From the NCBI RefSeq assembly GCF_015751905.1, contig NZ_JADOUF010000001.1:7378001-7442000 (forward strand): a DNA stretch of 64,000 nucleotides. The letters are read 5' to 3'. The DNA comes from Longispora fulva (GTDB taxonomy: Bacteria; Actinomycetota; Actinomycetes; Mycobacteriales; Micromonosporaceae). A model generated the notes under the pieces. The model made no database searches, was not told the DNA's origin, and saw nothing but the letters and a program-made list of their open reading frames with translations. Of this stretch, positions 33,864 to 43,568 are shown piece after piece. Every line of letters begins with the position of its first letter. The first letter of the stretch is position 1. The position numbers and the translations under genes are program-made.

Positions 33864-34838
33864 ATGCTGCAGGTACTTGGGCTGTCCGGCCCGACAGAAG
33901 CCGTATACAGGGCAATGCTCGCACATCCAGGCTGGGGCATAGCGGATTTGTCCGCTGGTACCGGTCTGCCCGACGACCTGGTCCGGTCCGCACTGGACGA
34001 ACTGGCGGACCTCGCGCTCCTCCGCCCGTCGGAGCAGGGCGCCGGCGGACTGCGGGCGGTGAGTCCCGAGGTGGGGCTGGCCGCGTTGCTCGCCGCCGCC
34101 GAGGCCGAGGCCGCCGGCCGGCAGCGCCAGCTGGAGGCGACCCGGGCCGCGATCGCCGCGATCGCCGCCGAACACGACACCGGCCGCACCGAGGACGGCT
34201 CCGTCCGTCTGGAGGGCATCGACGCGGTGCGGATCCGGCTGGAGGAGCTGTCGGTCGGGGTGTGCCTCGAGGTCGCGTCGCTCAACCCGGGCGGCGCGCA
34301 CCGGCCCGACGCCCGGCAGGCCAGCGGCCCGCTCAACCAGCAGATCCTCGAACGCGGCGTCGCGATCAGGGCCGTGTGCCGGGAGAGTTTCCGCAACGAC
34401 CCCGACACCCTCGCGCACGCCCGCTGGCTCACCGGGCTGGGCGGCCAGATGCGTACCGTGGCCACGGTGCCGATGCCGCTGGTCATCTTCGACCGGCGGA
34501 TCGCGATCCTGCCCCTGGACCCGGACGACTCCCGGGCCGGCGCGATCGAGGTCCGCAGCCCCGGGGTGCTGGCGGCCTCGTGCGCGCTGTTCGAGCAGAC
34601 CTGGGCGGCGGGGACGCCGTTCGGGCAGGCGGCACTGCCCGACGACAACGGCTGCACGCCGGTCGAACGCGCCCTGCTGGAGATCATCTCCTCGGGTCAC
34701 ACGGACGACACCGCGGCCCGCAAGCTCGGGCTGTCGCTGCGGACGGTGCGCCGGATGATGTCGGACCTGATGGAGCGGCTCGACGCGCAGAGCCGGTTCC
34801 AGGCCGGGGTCAACGCGACGAAGAAGGGCTGGCTCTGA
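33864..34838 (+). CDS. TrmB-like / LuxR-type helix-turn-helix regulator
   Basis: 324 residues. N-terminal winged-helix of TrmB type (about 5-60: GLSGPTEAVYRAMLAHPGWGIADLS), coiled-coil-forming middle part rich in Ala/Glu, a phospholipase-D-like sensor fold around 130-250, and a C-terminal LuxR-type HTH (about 265-315: ARKLGLSLRTVRRMMSDLMERL). This layout is common in actinobacterial regulators near specialised loci. The ATG with G-rich ribosome site at 33864 was chosen; the open frame upstream has no domain similarity. Confidence 0.82.
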   Translation: MLQVLGLSGPTEAVYRAMLAHPGWGIADLSAGTGLPDDLVRSALDELADLALLRPSEQGAGGLRAVSPEVGLAALLAAAEAEAAGRQRQLEATRAAIAAIAAEHDTGRTEDGSVRLEGIDAVRIRLEELSVGVCLEVASLNPGGAHRPDARQASGPLNQQILERGVAIRAVCRESFRNDPDTLAHARWLTGLGGQMRTVATVPMPLVIFDRRIAILPLDPDDSRAGAIEVRSPGVLAASCALFEQTWAAGTPFGQAALPDDNGCTPVERALLEIISSGHTDDTAARKLGLSLRTVRRMMSDLMERLDAQSRFQAGVNATKKGWL

Positions 34839-34888
34839 CGGCGGCCCACCGCCCGGCGCGGAGAGCCCGCCGTGGTCGGGCGGGGCCG

Positions 34889-36286
34889 TCAGGGCGTGGT
34901 CGGGGAGTCCAGCCACCGGTCGATCAGCGCCGTCAGGTCCCGGCCGGTGTGCTGGTTCACGAAGGCGGTGAACGACGCCCGGTCCTGGGTGGAGCCCCGG
35001 TGCTGTCCCGGCCAGTCCCGGGCCAGCGCCCAGAACTCCGCGTCCCCCACCAGCTTGCGGATCTCGTGCAGCATCAGCGCGGCGCAGGTGTACACGTTGC
35101 CCTCCGCGAAGCTGCCGGGCTTCGGGTCGCCCGGGGGCCCGGCCGCCGTGCGTAGCCCGCCGTCGGCCGCGCGGGCGGCACGTTCCCAGCCGGCGAGGTC
35201 GGTGTGGTCGCGCTCGGCCTCCCAGACCCGCTGCAGGTACGTCGCCCAGCCCTCGTTCAGCCACACGTCCTTCCAGGTGGCCGGCGTGACGGTGTCCCCG
35301 AACCAGTGGTGGGCGTACTCGTGCAGCAGCACCCCCTCCAGCTTCGCCGGCTGTACCCGCCCGCCCAGGGTCACCATCTGCTGGGTCTCCATCCCCGACG
35401 GCGACTCGACGAGCACCACCCCGGCGGTGGGGAACGGGTACGGGCCCAGCCGCTGCTCCAGCCACGTGATCAGGGCGGGCGAGCGCTGCAGGAACGGCAA
35501 CCGCTCGGCGTCCCCGGCCCGGGTCCAGTAGGTCAGGGGCAGGCCACCCGGCCCGGTGCCCGTGGTCTTCTGGTACCGGCCGACGGCCAGGGTGGTCAGG
35601 TAGCTCGCGACCGGGTCGCTCGTCGTGTAGCGGTAGGTGGAGCCCTGGACCGGGCCGGGCGTGCCCGAGGCGATCCCGGCCCAGCCGGCCGGCACGGTGA
35701 CGGCGATGTCGTAGAGGGCCTTGTCGGACGGGATGTCGTTCGCCGGGTACCACGTGAAGGCGCCGTAGGGCTCCTGCATCGTCCACAGTGACCCGTCGGT
35801 GCCGATGTTGAGCCCGAGGCCGACGGCGTCGGTGCGGTGCGAGGGCATCGGCGTCGACGTCGGGGTGCCCCGGTAGCGCACGACCAGGGTGGCGCGCCCG
35901 TCGGCGGCCAGCGGGTGGGGGACCGTGAGCTTGTCGTCCGCGAGGGCGCCGGTGACGGGCGCGCCGTCGAGCGTGACGGCATCGAGGGCGTAGGTCGAGG
36001 AGAGGTCGAGAACCAGGGAGTCCAGGGCGCGGGTGGCCCGGACCGTCAGGGTCGCGGTACCCGAAAAGGTCCTGGTGTCCCAGGTCAGGTCCAGGCGGTA
36101 GCGCAGCACGTCGATGCCGGCATTGCCGCGTCTGGGGTAGATCGGGTCGGCGACCGGGGTCGACAGACCGGCGGAGTCCGGCACCGCGGCGGTGGGGACG
36201 ACCCGCTGCGGCGTGGCCGTGACGGCGGTGCATCCCGTGGCGAGCAGCGCCGAGCAGACGGCGACGGCGATGGATGGACGACGCAT
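34889..36286 (-). CDS. M1-family zinc aminopeptidase, lipoprotein (paralogue a)
   Basis: 465 residues. A lipobox ATGC puts lipidated Cys at 19. The N-terminal beta domain and catalytic domain carry HEYAHHWFGD plus downstream WLNEGWA, the HExxH...E zinc site of M1 peptidases. The usual GAMEN exopeptidase motif reads GMETQQM, a variant I recall from related secreted actinobacterial enzymes. The protein stops soon after the catalytic domain, lacking the large C-terminal domain of PepN. It should trim peptides outside the membrane. It lies 57 bases after its closest paralogue. Confidence 0.9.
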   Translation of the reverse strand: MRRPSIAVAVCSALLATGCTAVTATPQRVVPTAAVPDSAGLSTPVADPIYPRRGNAGIDVLRYRLDLTWDTRTFSGTATLTVRATRALDSLVLDLSSTYALDAVTLDGAPVTGALADDKLTVPHPLAADGRATLVVRYRGTPTSTPMPSHRTDAVGLGLNIGTDGSLWTMQEPYGAFTWYPANDIPSDKALYDIAVTVPAGWAGIASGTPGPVQGSTYRYTTSDPVASYLTTLAVGRYQKTTGTGPGGLPLTYWTRAGDAERLPFLQRSPALITWLEQRLGPYPFPTAGVVLVESPSGMETQQMVTLGGRVQPAKLEGVLLHEYAHHWFGDTVTPATWKDVWLNEGWATYLQRVWEAERDHTDLAGWERAARAADGGLRTAAGPPGDPKPGSFAEGNVYTCAALMLHEIRKLVGDAEFWALARDWPGQHRGSTQDRASFTAFVNQHTGRDLTALIDRWLDSPTTP

Positions 36287-36343
36287 GCCGCGACCCTACG
36301 GTCGCAAGGTCGCGGCAGCGTCACAGCGCCGGAGAGAACGGGA

Positions 36344-37789
36344 CTACGCCGGGGTGGTCGGCGAGTCGAGCCACGCGTCGATCAGGGCTGTGAAGTCCTG
36401 CCCGGTGTGCTTGTTCACGAACGCCGTGAACGACGCCCGGTCCTGGGTGCCCTTGTTCCGCGCGATCCAGTCGCGGGCCATCGCGTAGAACCTCTCGTCC
36501 CCGACCGCCTGGTGGATCTCGTGCAGCATCCCCGCCGGGCACAGGTAGACGTTGCTCTCCGCGAAGCTGTCGGCCTTCGGGTGCCCGGGCGCGCCGAGCC
36601 TGGCCCGCAGGTCGGCGTCCCGCTTGCGCAGCCAGGTCTCCAACTGCTCGTCGGTGACGTGGTCGCGCTCGTCCTCCCAGAGCAGCTGCGCGTACATCGC
36701 CCAGCCCTCGTTGAGCCACAGGTCGTTCCAGTTCGAGGTGGTGACGGCGTCACCGAACCACTGGTGGGCGTACTCGTGCAGCATGTCGCCGTCCATCACC
36801 GCCGGCAGCCGGGACTTGTCTGCCACCTTTGGGATCCCGATCGTGATCATCTGCTGGGTCTCCATGCCCGACTCCGACGGGACGAGCACGACGCCGGCGG
36901 AGGGGAACGGGTACGCCCCGAACTTCTTCTCCAGCCACTCGATGTACGTCGGCGACTTGCGAATCACCGACAGCATCCCCTCGTCGGCCCCCGGCTTGAA
37001 CCAGTAGGTCAGCGGCAGGCCGTGCGGCCCGACGACGGACTCCTTCTGGTACCTGCCGACCGCGAGCGTGGTCAGGTAGCTGGCCACCGGGTCCTTGGAC
37101 CCGTAGGTGTACGTGTTGCCCTTCCGCTCCCCGGGCGTGCCCGACGCGATCGCGGCCCAGCCCTCGGGCGCGGTGACGGAGATGTCGTAGAGCGCCCGGT
37201 CGGACGGCTGGTCGTTCGCCGGATACCAGGTGTACGCCCCGAACGGCTCCTGCATCGTCCACAGCTCGTTGTCGGCGGTGACCGTCAGGCCCAGGCCCTC
37301 GGCGTCGCCCCGGTGCGACGGCATCCGCACGGTGGCCGGCGTGCCGTGGTACTTCACCACGAGCGTCACCGGCTTGTCCTTCGTCAGGGTCGCCGGGACC
37401 GCGAACTTCGCACCGGCGACGCTGCCGGCCTGCGGCTTCCCGTCGACGGTCGTCGCGTCCAGGGTGTAGGCGGCGAAGTCCAGCCGGATCTCCGTCAGGT
37501 CGGCCAGCGGACGGACCCCCAGGGTGGCCGTACCGGTCAGCGTCCTCGTCGTCGGCTCCCAGGCGAGCTCGAGGCCGTAGTGCAGCACGTCGAGCTGGGG
37601 GTTGCCGTGCTCGGGGTAGAGCGGGTCGGCCACCGGGGTCGAACGCCCGGCGTCCCAGGCGGCGTAGTCGACGGCCGGGGCCTTGGCCTCCGCGGAGGCC
37701 GTGGCGGTGGCCGCCGGTTTCGGATCCGTGGTGCAACCCGCGAGGGTCAGGGCCGCGAGGGACGCGGCCACGAGAGAGGTGCGGCGCAT
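36344..37789 (-). CDS. M1-family zinc aminopeptidase, lipoprotein (paralogue b)
   Basis: 481 residues. Lipoprotein signal LAGC (Cys19) then an Ala/Thr linker. Zinc motif HEYAHQWFGD with WLNEGWAMY; GMETQQM stands in the GAMEN position. The two paralogues share nearly all landmark segments (STPVADPLYP, LWTMQEP, TWYPANDQPSD, SFTAFVN-x-HTG) and arose by tandem duplication. The frame is open to 38020 but ATG 37789 starts the signal peptide. It is downstream of the propeller-protein gene in the same direction with a 34-base gap. Confidence 0.9.
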   Translation of the reverse strand: MRRTSLVAASLAALTLAGCTTDPKPAATATASAEAKAPAVDYAAWDAGRSTPVADPLYPEHGNPQLDVLHYGLELAWEPTTRTLTGTATLGVRPLADLTEIRLDFAAYTLDATTVDGKPQAGSVAGAKFAVPATLTKDKPVTLVVKYHGTPATVRMPSHRGDAEGLGLTVTADNELWTMQEPFGAYTWYPANDQPSDRALYDISVTAPEGWAAIASGTPGERKGNTYTYGSKDPVASYLTTLAVGRYQKESVVGPHGLPLTYWFKPGADEGMLSVIRKSPTYIEWLEKKFGAYPFPSAGVVLVPSESGMETQQMITIGIPKVADKSRLPAVMDGDMLHEYAHQWFGDAVTTSNWNDLWLNEGWAMYAQLLWEDERDHVTDEQLETWLRKRDADLRARLGAPGHPKADSFAESNVYLCPAGMLHEIHQAVGDERFYAMARDWIARNKGTQDRASFTAFVNKHTGQDFTALIDAWLDSPTTPA

Positions 37790-37823
37790 GCCGCGAACGT
37801 ATGTGGGAAAAATATCGGGCCGA

Positions 37824-39080
37824 TCACGGGTCGAGCGGGAAGATCCCCAGCCGCGCGTGGTACTCGCGACCCAGGTGTTCAGTGTCACTCCCCACGAGCA
37901 GTCCGCCGTCGAACGCCAGCAGCGCCTCGGTGCCCACGCCCCGGTCCTTCGTCGGGTTCCAGGCCAGCGCCTCACCGGTCCGCGCGTCGATGGCCCCGAT
38001 CCCCGGCCGGGACACGGCACCCCGGCCCGCGTACTTGTTCCCGTACGGGTTGTCGAGCCACTGCTGGTGCCCGCCGACGTACACCGCCGCGTCGGTCACG
38101 GCCACCGACAACAGCGTGTTCCCGCCGGTGTGGTTGACCCACACCGGTTCCCGGCCCGCGCCGCCGTCCGTGTCGAACCGGACGGCGCTGTTGCAGATCA
38201 GGTCGGGCCCGGCGGCGTGCCCGCTGGCGACCACGACGAAGTACGAGCCGTCGGCGGAGACGTCCACGCCACGCAGGTACGTGTCGTAGTCCGGGTTGCA
38301 GGGGGAGGCCGCGACCGCGTCGGTCGACCAGGCGGCCACCTCCGCCCGCGCGCCGCCCGTGCGCGCCACGGCGAGCTGGTAACGGTCCTGTCCGGACACC
38401 GCCGTGAACGTGCCGTCGAACACCAGCACCCCGCCGTCCGCGCTCACCGTCATCGACTGGACCCACACCTTGCCGGCCGGCCGGGTCAGCGCCAGGTCGA
38501 AGTCGGGGTCCACCCCGCCGGTGGCCGCGTCGAGCCTGGCCAGCGCCCGCCGGGACACGCCGCCGATGGTGGCGAAGTCGCCGGCCACGTACAGCCGGTC
38601 GCCCCGGCTGGCCAAAGCGCGCACCAGACCGGCGCTGTCGTCGATGGCGGTCCGGAAGCCGGCGTCCAACCAGCCGTCCAGCCGGACCTTGGCCAGGCCG
38701 TGCCGCGCGCTGCCGTTGACCTGGCGGAACTCGCCGCCGGCGAACACCGTGCCGGCCGCGCCGGGGGCCAGGGCCCGCACCGGGCCGTCGACCCGCGGCG
38801 CGAAGGGGAGCACGTGGCCGTCGGCGAGGCTGAACGCGAACAGGTTCGAGCGGTCGAACGAGCGCCCGGCGGCATCGCGCACCGCGGTGAACTCGCCGCC
38901 GACCACGACGGTGTCGTCGAGCACCGCGAACGCGTACACCGTGCCGTCGAGGACGTGCGGGGTCCAGTCCACCGGGTCGACGGACACCACGTCGGGCTGG
39001 TCGAAGCCCGCGCGGGCCGGGGCGATGGTCAACAACCCGGCGGCGAGGATGGCTGTGAGGGTCAGCAGTCGGCGGCGCAT
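37824..39080 (-). CDS. Secreted DUF5122-type beta-propeller protein
   Basis: 418 residues with a signal peptide (cleavage near ARA, residue 24). Repeated units of the form VVVGGEFTAV, VFAGGEFRQVNG, LYVAGDFATIGG and VYVGGHQQW match DUF5122/delta-60 repeats that build a beta-propeller. There are no catalytic residues I can name; a scaffold or binding role outside the cell is likely. It heads a probable three-gene unit with the twin M1 peptidases. Confidence 0.78.
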   Translation of the reverse strand: MRRRLLTLTAILAAGLLTIAPARAGFDQPDVVSVDPVDWTPHVLDGTVYAFAVLDDTVVVGGEFTAVRDAAGRSFDRSNLFAFSLADGHVLPFAPRVDGPVRALAPGAAGTVFAGGEFRQVNGSARHGLAKVRLDGWLDAGFRTAIDDSAGLVRALASRGDRLYVAGDFATIGGVSRRALARLDAATGGVDPDFDLALTRPAGKVWVQSMTVSADGGVLVFDGTFTAVSGQDRYQLAVARTGGARAEVAAWSTDAVAASPCNPDYDTYLRGVDVSADGSYFVVVASGHAAGPDLICNSAVRFDTDGGAGREPVWVNHTGGNTLLSVAVTDAAVYVGGHQQWLDNPYGNKYAGRGAVSRPGIGAIDARTGEALAWNPTKDRGVGTEALLAFDGGLLVGSDTEHLGREYHARLGIFPLDP

Positions 39081-39111
39081 AAATGGATCAACGACCCAGA
39101 TCCCCCGAAAG

Positions 39112-39495
39112 CTACTCTTCCTCGTCGAACGTGTTGACCATGAAGTAGGCCGCCTTCTCCAGGTAGTCCCAGAGCTCGGTCTCCTGGTCCTTCGGCAGGG
39201 CCAGCCCGTCGAGGGCCACCCGCATGTGCCTCAGCCAGGCGTCCCGTTCGGCCGGACCGACCCGGAACGGCACGTGCCGCATCCGCAGCCGGGGGTGGCC
39301 GCGTTCCTCCGAGTAGGTCTTCGGCCCGCCCCAGTACTGCTCCAGGAACATCCGGAACCGGTCGGCGGCGGGGCCCAGGTCCTCCTCCGGGTACAGCGGC
39401 CGGAGCAGCGGGTCGTCCGCGACGCCGGCGTAGAACGCGTCAACGAGCCGCCGGAACGTGTCCGAGCCGCCCACGGCGTCATAGAAAGAGCTCAT
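39112..39495 (-). CDS. glbO: Truncated haemoglobin, group II (GlbO type)
   Basis: 127 residues, normal size. SSFYDAVGG start, [27 protein letters not shown], and [28 protein letters not shown] are characteristic of GlbO/group II truncated haemoglobins with Tyr and Trp in the haem pocket. It binds oxygen or detoxifies NO/peroxide in the cytosol. The frame extends into the upstream interspersed element, so the ATG at 39495 was taken. Confidence 0.93.
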   Translation of the reverse strand: MSSFYDAVGGSDTFRRLVDAFYAGVADDPLLRPLYPEEDLGPAADRFRMFLEQYWGGPKTYSEERGHPRLRMRHVPFRVGPAERDAWLRHMRVALDGLALPKDQETELWDYLEKAAYFMVNTFDEEE

Positions 39496-39496
39496 C

Positions 39497-39573
39497 CGCG
39501 CGCCTCGCTGCGCGAGGCGTCGGCTGAGCCGGCTACCGAGTTCATGATTCGCTCGCAAGCTTCGCTCATGCCC
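39497..39573 (-). repeat. Interspersed intergenic element (AGCGA-rich with CGCCTCGC/GCGAGGCG hairpin)
   Basis: Read on the minus strand it has AGCGAA-type direct repeats, then a hairpin with arms CGCCTCGC (39501-39508) and GCGAGGCG (39512-39519), and could be translated as [21 protein letters not shown] recall this peptide-like string as a recurrent intergenic element in Micromonosporaceae genomes; only one copy occurs here. Confidence 0.4.
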
Positions 39574-39574
39574 T

Positions 39575-40876
39575 CTATCCTGCCAGCTTGGCCGCCGCGT
39601 CGTTCGAGGCCTTGGTCTCGGCGATCGCGGCGTCGATCACGTCGGGGGCCGGCCACGCCGCACTGGCCACCACCATCAGGAGCGCGCCGCCGGCGCACCA
39701 CGCCCCGATCACGTACGGCACCCGGGCGATCTGGGTCAGCGAGCCGGCCACGAGCAGCGCCGCGCCCTGGGTGAGCTGCATGCCGGCCGCCATCACCCCG
39801 AACGCCCTGGCCCGGTGGCTGGCCGGCAACGACTGGACGAACAGCGCGTTGGCCAGCGGGTTGAACCCGCCGAACATGAACCCTGCCAGCGCCACCATCC
39901 CCAGGACCACGGGCAGTGGCGGATCCAGCAGCGCCGGGACGAGGGCCAGCGGCGCGAGGATCACCAGCGGCCGCAGCGCCCGGCGACGGGTCTCCGACGA
40001 CATCGCCCGGGGCAGCACGATGCCGCCCAAGGCCAGCCCGACCGGCGCGGCGGCCATGATCAGCCCCTGGGACCGGCCGTCCGGGTTGAGCACGGCGGCC
40101 CAGCCGGCGGCCAGGCCCTCCGGGACGGCGATGAAGGTCAGCCCGGCGAGCACCACCAGCGCGATGGCCCGCAGCACCGGCCGGCCGAAGACGATGCTGA
40201 TCCCCTCGCCGGTCTCGCGGAGGATGTGCCGGGGGGTGCCCTGCGCGGTCGCGGACGGCCGGCGCCGGACCATCAGGCCCAGCAGGATCGCCGAGCACCC
40301 GAACGTCGCGGCGTTGAGGCCGAGCGCGATGTTCGCGTTGATCGAGGCCAGCAGGCCGCCCGTGACATACCCCAGGATCTGGAAGGCCTGCAGCGACGAG
40401 CTCTGCACGCCGATCGCCAGCACGTACCGCTCGCCGCTGAGCACCTGCGGCATCAGCGCCGAGCGGGCGGCCTCGAACGGCGGGCTCAGCATCGCCGTCG
40501 CGAACAGCAGGACGAAGATCAGCCAGATCGGGGTCTGGGGGAGCGCCACGACGCCGACCAGCACCATCCGGGCCAGGTCACAGATGATCATGACTCTGCG
40601 GTACGGATACCGGTCCGCCAACGCCGCCAGCACCGGCCCGCCGGCCAGCCACGGCAGATAGGACAGCGCGAACGCCGCGGCCGAGGTCAGTGGCGAGTGG
40701 GTGAGCTGGAAGACCAGGGCGGTGATGGCCGCCCGGGCCACATAGTCCCCGAACCATGACAACGCGGCCGCACTGAAGATCCCGCGGAACTCCGCCTCGG
40801 CGAACACCTGCCGGTAGGTGGCCCGGCGCGCGGGCACCTCCGACTCAGTGGCGGGGCTGCGCGGCTGGTCGGACAC
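39575..40876 (-). CDS. MFS transporter
   Basis: 433 residues with about twelve membrane helices. The loop between helices 2 and 3 reads [15 protein letters not shown], matching the G-x-L-aD-r-x-gRr MFS motif. It resembles drug/metabolite exporters of the enterobactin exporter type (EntS-like DHA group), with an Arg/Lys-poor C-terminal tail. The substrate is unknown. The GTG start gives a hydrophilic N-terminal tail before helix 1. Confidence 0.88.
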   Translation of the reverse strand: MSDQPRSPATESEVPARRATYRQVFAEAEFRGIFSAAALSWFGDYVARAAITALVFQLTHSPLTSAAAFALSYLPWLAGGPVLAALADRYPYRRVMIICDLARMVLVGVVALPQTPIWLIFVLLFATAMLSPPFEAARSALMPQVLSGERYVLAIGVQSSSLQAFQILGYVTGGLLASINANIALGLNAATFGCSAILLGLMVRRRPSATAQGTPRHILRETGEGISIVFGRPVLRAIALVVLAGLTFIAVPEGLAAGWAAVLNPDGRSQGLIMAAAPVGLALGGIVLPRAMSSETRRRALRPLVILAPLALVPALLDPPLPVVLGMVALAGFMFGGFNPLANALFVQSLPASHRARAFGVMAAGMQLTQGAALLVAGSLTQIARVPYVIGAWCAGGALLMVVASAAWPAPDVIDAAIAETKASNDAAAKLAG

Positions 40877-41041
40877 GGGCGATGGGGTCCTTCCTACGGC
40901 GACGCGTCAGGGGTGCTGGTGTTGCTACTCGTTCCAGAGTTTGCCTGATTGGCCGACATTACGGTAGTCCGAACGGCTGATGGCTGACGGAGTGCGGACA
41001 TTGACACCGATTCGATATGGAGCCGCAACCAACTTGTTCGG

Positions 41042-41995
41042 CTACTCCGGCCGGGGCGGCATCCGGTTCGGCCCGATCCGGGAGGAGATCCCGGCGGCGT
41101 CCAGGGCCGCCGTCACCTGTCCACGCAGGTCACGCCCGATCCGCCACTGTGCCTCTGACGACGTCTTGGCCGTCACCCGCACCACGGCCCCGTCGATGGT
41201 CAGTTGTTCGACACCGAGGACCTTCGGCGGCTCCAGGAACTCCGTCGCGTGCTCCTCATCGGCCGAGAACTCCTCGACGGCCGCCCGGATCACGTCCATG
41301 GCCTCGTCCACGCCCGCGTACCCGACCGGGATGTCGAGCACCACCGTCGCCCAGCCCTGGCTCTTGTTGCCGACCCGGACGATCTCGCCGTTGCGCACGT
41401 ACCACACCACGCCGCGCACGTCCCGGATCGTGGTGACCCGGAGACCGACGGCCTCCACTGTGCCGCTCGCCTCGCCGAGGTCCACGGTGTCCCCGACCCC
41501 GTACTGGTCCTCCAGGAGCATGAACACCCCCGACAGGATGTCCTTCACCAGACTCTGCGCGCCGAAGCCCAGCGCCACGCCGGCGATGCTGACCGTGGCC
41601 AGCACCGGCCCGAGGTTCAGCCCGAACTCCGCGAGGATCATCATCGCCGCGATCACCAGGATCAGCGCGCCTATCGCCGACTTCATCAACGAGCCGATCG
41701 TCTCGGCCCGCTGGGACCGCCGCTCCGACAGCAGCCCGGACTCGATCAGCGCCGCCGGGGCCTTCTCCTTCAGTGGCTTGAGGATCGCCGGCATCGAACC
41801 GGTCGTCACACGCTTGATCATCCGACCGATCAGCCACCGGATGACCATGGCGGCCAGGATGATGCCGATGATCCGCAGCGGCTTGACCAGCACCCAGTTG
41901 CTGCTCTGGGCGAGCCAGTCGTTGTGGCCGGAATACTTCCAGACGAAGCCGCAGAACGTGCTCGGGTCACAGTCGGGCGGTGCGGTTGCGCTCAT
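41042..41995 (-). CDS. MscS-type mechanosensitive ion channel
   Basis: 317 residues. Membrane helices at about 36-55, 92-112 and 115-140, the last being the pore helix region GVALGFGAQSLVKDILSG, followed by the beta domain with GVGDTVDLGEASGTVEAVGLRVTTIRD. It releases solutes on hypo-osmotic shock. An extra N-terminal ATG/GTG at 42013 is possible, but MSATAPP at 41995 has a nearby purine-rich site. Confidence 0.92.
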   Translation of the reverse strand: MSATAPPDCDPSTFCGFVWKYSGHNDWLAQSSNWVLVKPLRIIGIILAAMVIRWLIGRMIKRVTTGSMPAILKPLKEKAPAALIESGLLSERRSQRAETIGSLMKSAIGALILVIAAMMILAEFGLNLGPVLATVSIAGVALGFGAQSLVKDILSGVFMLLEDQYGVGDTVDLGEASGTVEAVGLRVTTIRDVRGVVWYVRNGEIVRVGNKSQGWATVVLDIPVGYAGVDEAMDVIRAAVEEFSADEEHATEFLEPPKVLGVEQLTIDGAVVRVTAKTSSEAQWRIGRDLRGQVTAALDAAGISSRIGPNRMPPRPE

Positions 41996-42141
41996 CCGCC
42001 TTTCGTACCCCACGCCCCCGGGGCCCGTTCGGGCGGGGTTTCCCCGAAAGTTAGACCAGGCGTCCGATAAAAGACACGTGCATTCGGCTCTGTTGTCGGG
42101 GAGGATAGACGCAGCTCTACGCTTCGACGCGGAGGTGCCGG

Positions 42142-42693
42142 ATGGGAGAAGGTCCGCCAGCTAGCCGATCCGTCGCGTTGCTTCTGAACGCGACGTATGA
42201 GCCCCTCTGTGTCATCTCCGTGCGAAGAGCCGTGATCCTCATGCTCACCGGCAAGGCCGTGTGCGTCACCGACGGCGACGGCCTGATGCACTCCGAGCGC
42301 GAGCTGCTCGCCGTCCCCTCGGTGATCAAACTGACCCGCCACGTCCGGGTGCCCTACCGCGCGCACGTCGGTCTGACCCGGCGCGCCGTGTTCGCCCGCG
42401 ACGGCTGGCACTGCGCCTACTGTCGAGGGCCCGCCGAGACGATCGACCACGTGCTGCCCCGGAGTCGGGGCGGTCGTCATGTGTGGGAGAACGTGGTCGC
42501 CGCCTGCGCCCGCTGCAACCACCGGAAGGCGGCCCGCACCCCGGCCGAGATGGGCTGGCGCCTCTCGACGCCCCCGGCGGCCCCGCACGGCCCGGCGTGG
42601 CGGATCCTCGGCCACCGCTCGCCGGACCCGAGGTGGAAGGACTGGCTCCGCACCCCGGACTACGCGGACCAGCCCACGGCCGCGGCGGCCTGA
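42142..42693 (+). CDS. HNH endonuclease
   Basis: 183 residues. It starts VALLLNATYEPLCVISVRRA and carries an HNH fold at about 85-130: two CxxC pairs (CAYC, CARC) around DHVLPRSRGG and ENVVAAC. This compact HNH protein is broadly conserved in actinobacteria as a stand-alone gene; its role (restriction, repair or recombination) is not established. GGAGG precedes ATG. Copy D of the dispersed element follows. Confidence 0.9.
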   Translation: MGEGPPASRSVALLLNATYEPLCVISVRRAVILMLTGKAVCVTDGDGLMHSERELLAVPSVIKLTRHVRVPYRAHVGLTRRAVFARDGWHCAYCRGPAETIDHVLPRSRGGRHVWENVVAACARCNHRKAARTPAEMGWRLSTPPAAPHGPAWRILGHRSPDPRWKDWLRTPDYADQPTAAAA

Positions 42694-42943
42694 CCCCGAA
42701 GATCACAACCTTTTCCGGTTACGGAGGGGCCCGACCCGGCAGCGTCGGCCACCCGGCCACGACCCGACGTGCGGCGTCCGGCGCGGTGGGCTGGCAACGG
42801 CCCCCGCCGGGTTCCCCTCGCCCAGGCGGGCCGGTGGAAGCGTCGCAATTCCGCCCGGGGTCACCCGACCTGCCGCGCACTCGCCATGGGGCTGGAGGCC
42901 ACGCGCCCGCGTCGACTCCCACGCTGCCCGGCAGGGTGGAAGG
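42694..42943 (+). other. 250-base intergenic region with repeat copy D
   Basis: No coding potential that I trust. GGTTACGG at 42717-42724 and the 18-base hairpin block at 42731-42748 (identical to copy B) form copy D, preceded by CTTTTCC. The remaining ~190 bases are GC-rich with no clear structure and run up to the sortase stop. Confidence 0.6.
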
Positions 42944-43561
42944 TCAGCGGGACTTCACCAGGGACGCGAAGACCACGATGTTGTCGGCGTAGCCCAGGTT
43001 GCCGCCCACGAAGGACCCGCCGCACGTGATCAGCCGCAACGTCGGCCCCGTGTACTCCCCGAACACCCGCGCCGTCGGGAACCGCCCCTTGGGGAACTGC
43101 TCGACCCCGTCCACCCGGAACACCGCCACCGTGTCGTCGGTGCGCGACACCTCGATCAGCGCGCCCGGCCGGAGTTCGCCGAGCCGGTAGAAGACGGCCG
43201 GCCCCTTCCGTCCGGACACGTGGCCGACGAGGACCGCCGGGCCGACCTCGCCGGGGGCCGGGCCGGGCCGGTACCAGCCGGCGAGTGTCGGCTTGTCCAA
43301 TGAGGGCACCCCGACCTCTCCCTTGTCCAGCCCGACCGTGACCAGTGGCGCGTTCACCCCGATGGTCGCGATCCTGACCCGGGTCGGGTTGGCCCGCCGC
43401 ATCGGGGCGACGGAGAACAGTGGTGCCGGCCGGGCCCTGACCGCGCTGGCCGGATCGGGGGCCGCCGGTGCCGAGGCCCAGCTCCCGAGGCCGGCCCCGG
43501 CCGTCCACACGCCCGTGAGGACGAGCAGCGCGGCGCATCCGGCCAGCAACCTGCCTCCCAC
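42944..43561 (-). CDS. Class F-type sortase
   Basis: 205 residues with an N-terminal signal/anchor helix (about 5-28). Catalytic His114 (VGHVSG) and Cys180 (LITCGG) are present. The third residue, Arg, normally follows the Cys by about a dozen positions; here that site (192, in GYADN) is Ala, and no nearby Arg is seen before the C-terminus. Sortases join surface proteins to the cell wall or cleave them at LPxTG-like signals. The neighbour upstream in the same operon ends in a GPNTG signal and is the obvious candidate substrate. Confidence 0.85.
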   Translation of the reverse strand: MGGRLLAGCAALLVLTGVWTAGAGLGSWASAPAAPDPASAVRARPAPLFSVAPMRRANPTRVRIATIGVNAPLVTVGLDKGEVGVPSLDKPTLAGWYRPGPAPGEVGPAVLVGHVSGRKGPAVFYRLGELRPGALIEVSRTDDTVAVFRVDGVEQFPKGRFPTARVFGEYTGPTLRLITCGGSFVGGNLGYADNIVVFASLVKSR

Positions 43562-43568
43562 GCGACCC

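Noticed and set aside
36286-36344. Twin M1 genes considered as one gene split by frameshift
   Set aside because: Each has its own signal peptide, lipobox, zinc site and C-terminus; they are full paralogues.
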